DNA from: Nocardia sp. NBC_00565
Lineage (GTDB): Bacteria; Actinomycetota; Actinomycetes; Mycobacteriales; Mycobacteriaceae
NCBI RefSeq assembly: GCF_036345915.1
Contig: NZ_CP107785.1
Span: 496,001-560,000, forward strand
DNA length: 64,000 nt
Direction: 5' to 3'
Part shown: piece after piece, positions 1 through 7,564 of the stretch
How positions within the stretch are numbered: position 1 is the stretch's first letter
Layout of the letters: every line of letters begins with the position of its first letter
The notes under the pieces: model-generated
Told to the model about the DNA's origin: nothing
The model's input: only the letters and a program-made list of their open reading frames with translations
Databases searched by the model: none
Translations under genes and position numbers: made by a program

Positions 1-147
1 CAGCCCACCCTCCAACCTGGTCCCAGCGGTTACACCCCCACCCTAACCACCCACCACCCCCCAGCCCCGCGCCTCGCCGCACCATCCAACTGGTGCCCAC
101 CCCACCCCACCCGGTAGCATCCCCAACGCTGTCGGTATCCGACACAA

Positions 148-221
148 GGGGCGGTAGCTCAGTCGGTTAGAGCCGTGGACTCATAATCCATTGGTCGCGG
201 GTTCGAGCCCCGCCCGCCCCA
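148..221 (+). tRNA. tRNA-Met (anticodon CAT)
   Basis: A full cloverleaf can be drawn: acceptor stem GGGGCGG/CCGCCCC with discriminator A221, D stem GCTC/GAGC, anticodon stem GTGGA/TCCAT around the loop CTCATAA, and T stem GCGGG/CCCGC around TTCGAGC. The anticodon is CAT. Position 1 pairs normally, which argues against an initiator tRNA; elongator Met is most likely, and an Ile2 tRNA with a modified C34 cannot be excluded. CCA is not encoded. The 3' half is repeated at 27795-27845, so this gene appears to be the attachment site of a genomic island. Confidence 0.93.
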
Positions 222-286
222 CAAACCTCCTGGTCAGCGAGCCAGGTGGAGTGTGGAAGCGTGCCTATTTGGGGCCAACTCTCTAT

Positions 287-698
287 TTATTCTTCATTTT
301 CGTCGGTGAGGGCGAAGGCGTCGAAGCGCTCGCGAGCGTCAGGACCGACGTGAGTTCGCTGGATGTAGTGGCGGCGCGTGATTGCCTCGGTGTTGCCAAG
401 CTGAGCTGCGGCGATGGAGATGTCGGACTGGCCGCCGTCGGCGTCTTCGGCCAGCTGTGTGCGACGGTCTTGCGGGCGGTGTGGGGGTTCTGCGGGATTT
501 CGGTGAATCCGAGCCTTGTGAGGATCCGCTTGAGTTGCTTGCGCGCGTTGCGCGGATCTCGCAGGGTGCCGCGCGCCGATGGGAAGACCAAGTCCTCCGG
601 GTCGTGCGCCACGAGGGCACGCCGCGCGGCCAGCTTCAGTACGGTCCAGTTGTGCAGGAATAGTCGTCGCTTGCCGTTGGGGCCGCCTTTTGGCCCGC
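287..698 (-). pseudogene. Tyrosine site-specific integrase, C-terminal relic
   Basis: On the minus strand, two frames joined by a frameshift near 450 give the C-terminal part of a phage/ICE-type integrase. One frame reads HDPEDLVFPSARGTLRDPRN and then NPHTARKTVA, the HxxR box. The other reads AAAQLGNTEAITRRHYIQ, where the final Tyr is the expected nucleophile. The N-terminal part is cut off at 698 by the IS1634-type element. The stop lies 66 bp from the 3' end of tRNA-Met, as expected for the integrase that targeted that tRNA. The gene must be inactive. Confidence 0.8.
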
Positions 699-2666
699 GT
701 TCCGCAGAATTCGGGGGTTCTGGAGGGTGTTGACGGTGTGAATCTGCAGGTCGCTGGGTGCGGAACGGGTGCTGCGGGCTGAAATCGCCTAGAGACGCGA
801 TTTTCGGATTTCAGTATGCTGGTCTGCTGGTTTGTCGTATCGTCTGGGGTTGTGTACGTGAAGACGACCAAGCGGGACAACAAGTCTGGCGTGGTCAGGT
901 ATCTGCATCTGGCGCACAACGTGTGGGATCCGGTCAAGGGTAGGGCGGTGCCGAAGGTGCTGTTCACCTTCGGCCGCGAGGACGACCTCGACCGTGACGC
1001 GGTGAAACGCCTGGTGGCGTCGCTGTCGAGGCTGCTGGATCCGGCCGACGCGCTGGCGGCAAGCGCGGCCGGGGAGGGGTTGGCGTTCTGCTCCTCCAGG
1101 CCGTTCGGTGGGGCGTATGTGCTCGATCATCTATGGCGGTGGCTGGGCATAGATGCCATCGTCGCCGGGCTGGGGCAACCGAAACGTGGTCGGCACCGCG
1201 ATGTTTCGGGCATCGAGCGGGTGTTGTTCGCACTGGTGGCCAACCGGGCGCTGGCTCCGTCGTCGAAACTGGCCGCCGCGGAATGGATCTGCCACGACGT
1301 GCACATCGATCGCCTGCCCGAAGTCAGCGACGACGCCTGTTATCGGGCGATGGACTGGCTGCACGAATGCAAAGACGAGCTCGAGCGCCAGGTGTTCGAC
1401 CGGGTCGCGACCTTGTTGAACCTGGAAGTGGATCTGTTGTTCTTCGACACCACCTCAACGTATTTCGAGGTCGAAGGTGCTGATGAGCCGATCGCCCGCG
1501 ACGCGAAGGGCCGCCCGAACCCCGACAGCGAGGCCGGTGAAGACGCGGCCGGGTTCCGGACGTGGGGCAAGTCCAAGGATTCGCGAGACGACTTGCCGCA
1601 GATCGTGATCGGGATGGCGGTGACCCGCGACGGGATTCCGGTGCGGTGCTGGTGCTGGCCGGGTAACGCCTCCGATCAGGTGCTGATCCGGCAGGTGAAA
1701 GACGATATACGGGATTGGACGCTATCGAAGATCATCTGGGTGACTGATCGCGGCTTCTCCTCGGCGGAGAACCGCCGCTACCTGCGTCAAGGCGACCACC
1801 ACTACATCATCGGGGAGAAACTGCGCTCCGGGTCGCCGGAAGTGAAGGCGGCGATGTCGCGGCAAGGCCGTTATCTCGACATCGCCGGCAACATGCGGGT
1901 CAAGGAGGTCCACGTCAGCGAGACGGAGCGATTCGTGATCTGTTTCAACCCCGAAGCCGCCGACCGCGATCAGGCCACCCGCGAACAGCTCGTCGCGGCG
2001 CTGCGCGAGATGATCGACGGCTCGGATGCGTTGAGCGAGTTCAAGCGCGGTGAGCTGCGCGGCAAGATCGCCGGCAAGCCCGGGTTGAACCGGTTCCTGC
2101 GCGTCACCGCTGGCGGCAAGTTGCGCGTCGATGCGGCGAAAATCAAGGCCGAAGCCAACTTCGACGGAAAATACCTACTCCGCTCGTCGGATCCGAAGCT
2201 GTCGAGCGAGGACATCGCGGTCGGCTACAAGCAGCTTCTCGAGGTGGAACGAGGCTGGCGTGACATGAAATCGGTGCTGGACCTGCGGCCGGTCTACCAC
2301 CGGCTCGAAGAACGCATCCGCGCCCACGTCCTGCTCTGCTGGCTGGCATTACTGCTGGTCCGCATCGCCGAAACCCGCACCGGCACAACCTGGCCCACCA
2401 TTCGCCGCGAACTCGACCGCCTCCACGTCGGCACCTTCACCGGCCCGGCAGGGCTCTTCCGCCGCCTCACCGAAATATCCAAGCCGCAACGCGACCTCCT
2501 CTCACGCCTCGGCACCCCCACTCCCAAGCAGATCGTCGACCTCACCCCAACACCCTGACCAGCGCCGATACCCACGCCTAGAGACACGCTCTCCAGGCGC
2601 GATTCTCCATGTCAGCCCAGGTCAGAGCCAAAATCGTGACTCCAGACCCTCGGAATTCTGCGGAAC
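699..2666 (+). mobile_element. IS1634-family insertion sequence
   Basis: Imperfect terminal inverted repeats of about 26 bp bound the transposase gene. The left end starts GTTCCGCAGAATTC at 699 and the right end finishes GAATTCTGCGGAAC at 2666. No convincing target duplication was seen. The element separates an integrase relic on its left from a nuclease relic on its right, so it inserted into already mobile DNA or mediated a deletion there. Confidence 0.75.
852..2558 (+). CDS. IS1634-family DDE transposase
   Basis: A 568-aa protein that would catalyse transposition of the surrounding IS through an RNase H-like DDE domain. The family pattern is visible: FFDTTSTYFE holds the first Asp, WVTDRGFSS the second, and LLEVERGWRDMKSVLDLR the Glu region. 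The N-terminus (VRYLHLAHNVWDP) and C-terminus (RIRAHVLLCWLALLL) also fit the IS1634/COG5421 group. The start is taken at GTG 852; GTG 858 is equally possible, and codons further upstream lie in the inverted-repeat region. The frame is open and full length, so it may still be active. Confidence 0.85.
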   Translation: MYVKTTKRDNKSGVVRYLHLAHNVWDPVKGRAVPKVLFTFGREDDLDRDAVKRLVASLSRLLDPADALAASAAGEGLAFCSSRPFGGAYVLDHLWRWLGIDAIVAGLGQPKRGRHRDVSGIERVLFALVANRALAPSSKLAAAEWICHDVHIDRLPEVSDDACYRAMDWLHECKDELERQVFDRVATLLNLEVDLLFFDTTSTYFEVEGADEPIARDAKGRPNPDSEAGEDAAGFRTWGKSKDSRDDLPQIVIGMAVTRDGIPVRCWCWPGNASDQVLIRQVKDDIRDWTLSKIIWVTDRGFSSAENRRYLRQGDHHYIIGEKLRSGSPEVKAAMSRQGRYLDIAGNMRVKEVHVSETERFVICFNPEAADRDQATREQLVAALREMIDGSDALSEFKRGELRGKIAGKPGLNRFLRVTAGGKLRVDAAKIKAEANFDGKYLLRSSDPKLSSEDIAVGYKQLLEVERGWRDMKSVLDLRPVYHRLEERIRAHVLLCWLALLLVRIAETRTGTTWPTIRRELDRLHVGTFTGPAGLFRRLTEISKPQRDLLSRLGTPTPKQIVDLTPTP

Positions 2667-3094
2667 CCCGGGCTGACCGCAGCATTGAATGCGTCACTGC
2701 CTGGAGCCCAACGCGAGGTCTACTCCCGCACAGGGAAGTCCGACATCTTCATCTACGCCAATACTCTCGACGCCGGGCTCGGCCCGGAAAAGTGTTCATC
2801 TGCGAGGCGAAGATCGCCAAAGATGACGGCACAGTAATGCGCGCTCTCGATCCGCAGCTGTTCAGCTACCTGAACACCCACGACACCGCTGCGGTTCTGC
2901 TGCTGTTCGTCAAGCAGAAGAAGTTCGATGACGCTGTCCGAGAACGCCTTGCGGCGCTGCGTACGGTTCCAGGATTCGTTGGGGAATCGCCAGGTCCGAG
3001 TGGGTGGCCGATCTTCGACTACACCGTCGACGGCCGCAACGTTCAGGTCTGCGTCGCCACCGTCCATATGCCCCCAGGAAAGTCGGATCCATAA
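2667..3094 (+). pseudogene. PD-(D/E)XK nuclease-like protein, relic
   Basis: Just right of the IS, one frame reads a sequence ending in GKSDIFIYANTLDAGLGPEK. After a frameshift near 2788 another frame continues VFICEAKIAKDD and runs to the stop at 3094. Together they give the D...(E)xK arrangement of restriction-endonuclease-like proteins, followed by FSYLNTHDTAAVLLLFVKQK. The N-terminus is missing, probably lost with the IS insertion. The parental gene was probably an accessory or defence-type nuclease; I cannot name the family more precisely. Confidence 0.55.
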
Positions 3095-3119
3095 CGGTGA
3101 CATCGAAATCGCTGGCAGC

Positions 3120-3600
3120 CCACCGCGTTCGGTCCATAGCGGCAAGCGCGCCGGGTGCGGCGATCGAGCAGGACGGTGTCGCGCCAAGTCCCGTGGTGTC
3201 GGGCAATGCGTTCGCGAACGCCGACAGTGCGGGTATCCGGCGGAGTGGTGCAGGGCGATCCTGGCGCGGTTCTCGGGAAAGATTGAGGTCTGCAACGTCC
3301 ACAGTCCCGCGTCGTCGGCGGCAGCGACCTGTTTGTGCATCAATGCTTTCCCGACTCCGGGCCCGCGCATGTTCTCAGCGACGTACACCGAGTTCTCGCC
3401 AACCCCCTCGAAGGCATCAGGGCCGCCTGCTGGGCTCAGGGTTGCCCAGCCCACGATGACACCGTCGATCTCGTCGAACGAACGATGACCGGAAAGCCGT
3501 CGGCTGTCGAGGGTTTCGCGGTCGGGGACCTCGGTGGCGAAGGTGGCGTTGCCGGTCGCGATCCGCGCACTGGTTCGGGTTACGCGGGGACTGCCCGTCG
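3120..3600 (-). pseudogene. GNAT acetyltransferase (phosphinothricin acetyltransferase-like), relic
   Basis: The minus strand encodes IATGNATFATEVPD, then GVIVGWATLSP, ENSVYVAENMRGPGVGKAL (acetyl-CoA loop) and WTLQTSIFPENRARIALHHS. This is the order seen in phosphinothricin/methionine sulfoximine N-acetyltransferases. After the HHSAGY box the frame shifts; a different frame continues with ERIARHHGTWRDTVLLDRR, the usual C-terminus. The N-terminal strand is also degraded. At least one frameshift means it cannot make the full enzyme. Confidence 0.65.
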
Positions 3601-3613
3601 CCACCGGAACCGG

Positions 3614-4020
3614 TCAGCGACTTCCACAACGACCACACCGCCATCGCCCGCTGCCCCGCATTCCTCGCCTTGGTGATCGCCGCCCGGCCCGTGAGAGGAA
3701 GAGATCTGGCCCTCGGGACCGGGGGCGCAACTCGTGGATCGTGCGCAGGGCGTCAGATAGCAACTGGGGCGGCGTCGGTTGTCGCCGTGCTTGGGGGACC
3801 GCCTTTGGGGTGCGGCTGGGCATAAGCGAGCCGGCCGTCGCCCGCACGCGGCGGTGGCCTCGGTCAACAGGGTGGGGACGGGGGATTGCAGATCGAGGTG
3901 TTTCCATTGGAGCACAACGACTTCACTGATGCGCGCGCCGGTGCCGAGCTTCAGGTAGACGATGTTCGTGATGCCGTTACGGGTGGGCAACCGGGCAGCG
4001 TCTTCTTGGGACATAGCGAG
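3614..4020 (-). pseudogene. Second tyrosine integrase, central fragment
   Basis: The minus strand shows YLKLGTGARISEVVVLQWKH, the box around the first catalytic Arg of tyrosine recombinases. After a frameshift comes LLSDALRTIHELRPRSRGPD followed by LFLSRAGR. The C-terminal HxxR and Tyr boxes are absent and the fragment runs into the acetyltransferase relic. It differs in sequence from the relic at 287-698, so at least two different integrating elements have contributed to this region. Confidence 0.6.
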
Positions 4021-4077
4021 GGGATTCAAGATACTGTGTGAGAGAGTGCTGATTCGTACGTGCCCAAAGGGACTCAG

Positions 4078-4443
4078 ATGTCTGTAGTTGAGATTCGGCG
4101 AGTCGGGAATGACGTTGTCAACGTTTTGCATGATCCAGAAGCCTGGTTTGCACCAAAGCCCGTGCTCAGCGGATGGGCCGAGATTCGGCAGTCACGGCTG
4201 GCGCTGGCGGAGATGGGCGCGTTCGGTGAGGTGGCGATCTCGGAAGCCAACCAGGCAGTAGAGGTACTGACGGTATTCCTTGCCATGTATGCACGCTACC
4301 GTCGACGTTCTGTAAACACAGGGAACTCGAATCCTGATGACCGCTTTGCGAAGGACTCTATTCTGGACCTTCGCAATGTAAAGGCGTTTACGGCAACGGC
4401 AAAAAGCATCGAGACGGTGCTTCAACGCGTTATGGAGGATTGA
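4078..4443 (+). CDS. Hypothetical protein, first gene of caspase cassette
   Basis: A 121-aa protein of unknown function. ATG 4078 is preceded by a purine-rich AAAGGGA; GTG 4060 would add six residues. The sequence looks mostly helical, with an Ala/Glu-rich middle (SEANQAVEVLTVFLAMYARY) and no signal peptide or clear membrane span. It ends TGA immediately before the TTG start of the caspase gene, so the two are translationally coupled. Base composition is less GC-rich than the flanks, matching the caspase gene. Its position suggests a regulator or partner of the protease, but nothing in the sequence proves that. Confidence 0.7.
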   Translation: MSVVEIRRVGNDVVNVLHDPEAWFAPKPVLSGWAEIRQSRLALAEMGAFGEVAISEANQAVEVLTVFLAMYARYRRRSVNTGNSNPDDRFAKDSILDLRNVKAFTATAKSIETVLQRVMED

Positions 4444-6060
4444 TTGCGCCTTCCAGATCCTTCCAGATCCAGAGTCCTGCTAATAGGGGCTAGTAAGTTC
4501 TCGGACCGAACTCTCCCGGAACTTCCGTCGGTCGCAAACAACATTTCTGATCTCGCAAAACTATTTACCAGCGAGGCAAGTTTTAATCTGCCCGCCGAGT
4601 TCTGTACGGCCGTCTTGGACGAGTCCAGTCCGCATGTCCTGGGAAAGTACCTGCAAAGCTTGGCCAACGATGCCGAGGATCTGATGCTCGTATACTACTC
4701 CGGCCATGGGCTAATCGGACAAGATGGAGATCTGTATCTGTCGCTACCGCAAACAGATACCGATCGACAACTCGTGACTTTATCCGCATTGCCGTTCAAC
4801 TGGCTAAAGAAAACCATGGCTACGGCTCGTGCCGCAAATCGTATACTGATACTTGATTGCTGTTTTTCGGGCCTTGCTATTGATGCGATGGGAGACTCTG
4901 GCTCGATCGCTCTGGAACAGGTCGAGATATCGGGGACATGTACACTCGCGTCGTCTGCGGCAAATCGGTCTGCGATCGCACCTCTCGGCGAACGCAATAC
5001 TGCTTACACGGGAGAGTTCTTAGATTTTCTGAGAACCGGCTCTAACGCGGCGCCGGAGCTGCTTACGCTATCAGCGATCCACGAGCACCTTGTCCAAGTT
5101 CTGCCCGCGCGGAATTATCCAAGGCCCGAACAGCGCAACACTCATACCGTTGCACAACTTGCCTTGGCCCGAAATAGAGGCTTTGGGGCGAATCATCACC
5201 GTGACAGCGATCCGGTGGCAGATGAGTATGATTCATTGTCCCCGATTATTGCCTCCATGACATTCAGGATCGAGCGTTCAGCTGCTCGACATGTTGAATA
5301 TCTGCAGAACGAGCTTTCGCGTGGGATGCGCAATCTTGACGAGCACTCGGCATTGGACAATCTGGCCATCATCGTCGATGAGTTGGTTGATGACTACGAA
5401 CCACCGAAGGCGCGACGTTTGAACACCCTGACCTTCTCTCATATCTATAGCAACACGTTGGAGAAGCGCTGGGAAGGCGGTACATCGAGTCGCGAATCAT
5501 TGCACATGTGCGTATCTGCACTTATAGCGGCTGAAATAGAGAATGGTGGTCAGTCCCGCCTCTCGCGAATCCAGAGCTACAAGTTGGCTGAAATCTATGA
5601 GGCGATCGCGTTGCCTTTCCAGGCGCTTTCGCTGCCTCGTCATGCGGCGCAAGCCTGGGGTAGCGCCGCGGATATTCACCGAAAGGCGGAAGATCGCAAC
5701 TCGGAGGAGCGGTGTAAACTTTGGAAGGCGCGAGCAATTACAATGTCGAGACCGCCACAGAGGCGTTTGGCCGGTTATTTAGCCGATATGTTGTGCGGAT
5801 ACGGATACAGGCCCTTTAGGCTCTTTACTTGGATGTTTCTCCAATATTGCATATTCACCATTTGCATATATGCAGCGTCCGAACTCCCGATTTCGACTGT
5901 TGCCAGCATGGCCTTCACTAATTACCTCAGCCCTCTTGATCCGAGCGACACTTCGGACGTTGGCGGTGTAGCTCAACTTCTGCTCGGAATGGAGTCGCTG
6001 AGTGGAACAATCATATTGATCGTTCTCGCAGGGCTACTCGGCCGTCGATGGTTTTCCTAG
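4444..6060 (+). CDS. Caspase-like (peptidase C14) protein with C-terminal membrane anchor
   Basis: A 538-aa protein. Residues 8-225 form a caspase/metacaspase-like domain: VYYSGHG carries the catalytic His (about H88) and LILDCCFSG the catalytic Cys (about C140). A helical middle region follows, then two predicted membrane helices near 460-482 and 515-535. The start is TTG, directly after the upstream stop, with GGAGG a few bases before it. Caspase-like proteases beside EACC1-type genes are known from actinobacterial conflict systems (caspase, EACC1-associated type), where proteolysis is thought to trigger cell suicide. The membrane tail suggests the protease acts at, or damages, the membrane. 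No STAND ATPase is adjacent. Composition indicates transfer. Confidence 0.85.
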   Translation: MRLPDPSRSRVLLIGASKFSDRTLPELPSVANNISDLAKLFTSEASFNLPAEFCTAVLDESSPHVLGKYLQSLANDAEDLMLVYYSGHGLIGQDGDLYLSLPQTDTDRQLVTLSALPFNWLKKTMATARAANRILILDCCFSGLAIDAMGDSGSIALEQVEISGTCTLASSAANRSAIAPLGERNTAYTGEFLDFLRTGSNAAPELLTLSAIHEHLVQVLPARNYPRPEQRNTHTVAQLALARNRGFGANHHRDSDPVADEYDSLSPIIASMTFRIERSAARHVEYLQNELSRGMRNLDEHSALDNLAIIVDELVDDYEPPKARRLNTLTFSHIYSNTLEKRWEGGTSSRESLHMCVSALIAAEIENGGQSRLSRIQSYKLAEIYEAIALPFQALSLPRHAAQAWGSAADIHRKAEDRNSEERCKLWKARAITMSRPPQRRLAGYLADMLCGYGYRPFRLFTWMFLQYCIFTICIYAASELPISTVASMAFTNYLSPLDPSDTSDVGGVAQLLLGMESLSGTIILIVLAGLLGRRWFS

Positions 6061-6269
6061 GCCGGTGGAGATACTGCCATGACGAGATGGGCTTGAATTG
6101 GGCATAGCATATATCGCGCAGGGCCGGACGCTGCTTGTATGCTATCTGTGGCCACCGGAAATGCCATGGCACCCGTTAGAGTCCGAGGCTGAAAACGACG
6201 TGTGATGACGTCCGTTGGAGGATGGCGTCTATACAGATCGAGGTTCATTGGGATGAGTAGGAGCACGCG

Positions 6270-6617
6270 ATGACAGCTCGGATTCGGCTGATCGGAGACG
6301 ATTCGGGAAGAGAACTGCGTGACTTGATGTCTTGGCTAGAGCGTGAGGACGAGTTTCGTGGACGTATAACTGTCGAGCAGCAGCCCGTACAGCCGGGTGA
6401 GATGGGGAGCGGATGGTCAGACGTGCTGATCGTCGCATTCGGGGCCGGTGGAGCCGGTACCGTTCTGGCTACGACAGTGGGGGTATGGATTACGCACCGA
6501 AAACCACGAGTTGATATCGAAATCGAGCGCGGTAAGGGCAAGTCGGTCAAGATCACCGGTCGTGATCTGCCTGCGAAAGAGGTGACTGAGCTGCTTCTCA
6601 AAGCGCTGGATGATTGA
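6270..6617 (+). CDS. EACC1-like effector-associated membrane protein
   Basis: A 115-aa protein with a small N-terminal domain, a single predicted membrane helix at about 51-75 (DVLIVAFGAGGAGTVLATTV) and a C-terminal cytoplasmic domain (VDIEIERGKGKSVKITG). This layout and the pattern around LMSWLEREDEFRGRI match the effector-associated constant component EACC1, which sits next to caspase or other effectors in actinobacterial conflict loci. The start ATG has AGGAG eight bases upstream. A 209-bp gap separates it from the caspase gene in the same direction. The name rests on recognition of the pattern, not a search. Confidence 0.75.
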   Translation: MTARIRLIGDDSGRELRDLMSWLEREDEFRGRITVEQQPVQPGEMGSGWSDVLIVAFGAGGAGTVLATTVGVWITHRKPRVDIEIERGKGKSVKITGRDLPAKEVTELLLKALDD

Positions 6618-6845
6618 GGCGGTCTTCCCAATACTGCCAGGACTCCGGCAATTAGCTGCGGTGGTATCGGGATGCGATAGCAAACCAGGCACAATGTATG
6701 GCAAATCCGCTGGCACGAGGTCGAGGCCTGAGCCTGTTTCCGGCCCAGGTCCCAACTTACTCCCAATTTCATTGGACCTCGGCGAAGTCCTCCAGGTCCT
6801 CGCATGCGTCGGGGCCTCCGTGGGTGGGCTAGATGTAGTGCCTCA

Positions 6846-7050
6846 GGGTTGTGGCGCTGCTGGCTTGTGAAGCGGCTTTCTCGATGTCCTTGTGGCCGAT
6901 CTTGGTGCCCACGGTTTTTACGGTAGGTGTGCGGGTTCATCGGCAGGACGGGGCAGGCCCACGCGGTTGCGGGCTTCGCCGATCGCGGTGCGGACGTTGT
7001 TGGGGTGGCAGAGACCACCCGAGATGCCATGGACAAAAGCATTCAACTGG
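6846..7050 (-). pseudogene. Third tyrosine integrase, C-terminal relic
   Basis: Minus-strand frames give NNVRTAIGEARNRVGLP, then PHTYRKTVGTKIGHKDIEKA followed by ASQASSATTLRHYI and a stop. PHTYRK is the HxxR box and RHYI holds the catalytic Tyr. At least one frameshift separates the parts and everything N-terminal is missing. It lies between the EACC1-like gene and the tRNA-like scar at 7455-7519, so it may have belonged to an older, nested integration. Confidence 0.6.
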
Positions 7051-7454
7051 TCGCGATGTCCAGCCTCCCCCGCTGGGGTTTGACCGTACGTCAGAGCACT
7101 CCGAACCAGGCCGCGATCATGCAAATCCTCGCTGATCGGTATGGCTTCTGGGAAGACGACATACCACACCCCGATCCCTTTCACGGACGACTGCATGATC
7201 CACACGAACCCTCCCCGGCAGCACCTACGCTCGAACGTCCAGTCTGAAACGAACTGCCGTCGATAGCGGAACCAAGCACGCCTGAAATCACCGAGTGCGG
7301 GCACAGTCCTCGGTCAGGGTAGCGGTTCACGTTGAAGACCGTACCGCGCGAACAGGCCGTTACGGCGCGCGATGGAAGGTGTTCATCCCGCGTCGCTCCA
7401 CGTCAATCGTGGTTCATGTCCTATGATGGGCATAGGACTTGAGCACGCAAGGTG
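7051..7454. other. No recognisable gene
   Basis: About 400 bp between the integrase relic and a tRNA-like sequence. Short open frames exist on both strands, but none has family features or consistent codon use. The stretch is probably decayed DNA of a former mobile element. Confidence 0.5.
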
Positions 7455-7519
7455 TGGCGATTCATGATCGCGCTGGTCCGCCAGGGAGAAATCGAGGTTC
7501 GAGTCCTCGACCGCCACCA
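7455..7519 (+). other. Degenerate tRNA-like sequence with encoded CCA
   Basis: The 3' part is convincing: T stem CGAGG/CCTCG around TTCGAGT (7493-7509), then acceptor strand ACCGCCA and CCA ending at 7519. The 5' strand TGGCGAT at 7455 pairs with ACCGCCA except for one mismatch. The middle is too short (62 nt without CCA) for a normal D arm and anticodon arm. It is best read as a tRNA remnant or an attachment-site scar. Confidence 0.4.
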
Positions 7520-7564
7520 ACATGGCGTACTCGTTCAATTGGTAGGACACTCCCTCTCTCTACA

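Noticed and set aside
4060..6617. Toxin-antitoxin operon interpretation of the caspase cassette
   Set aside because: No antitoxin-like DNA-binding domain in the 121-aa protein; the caspase and EACC1 features fit a conflict system better.
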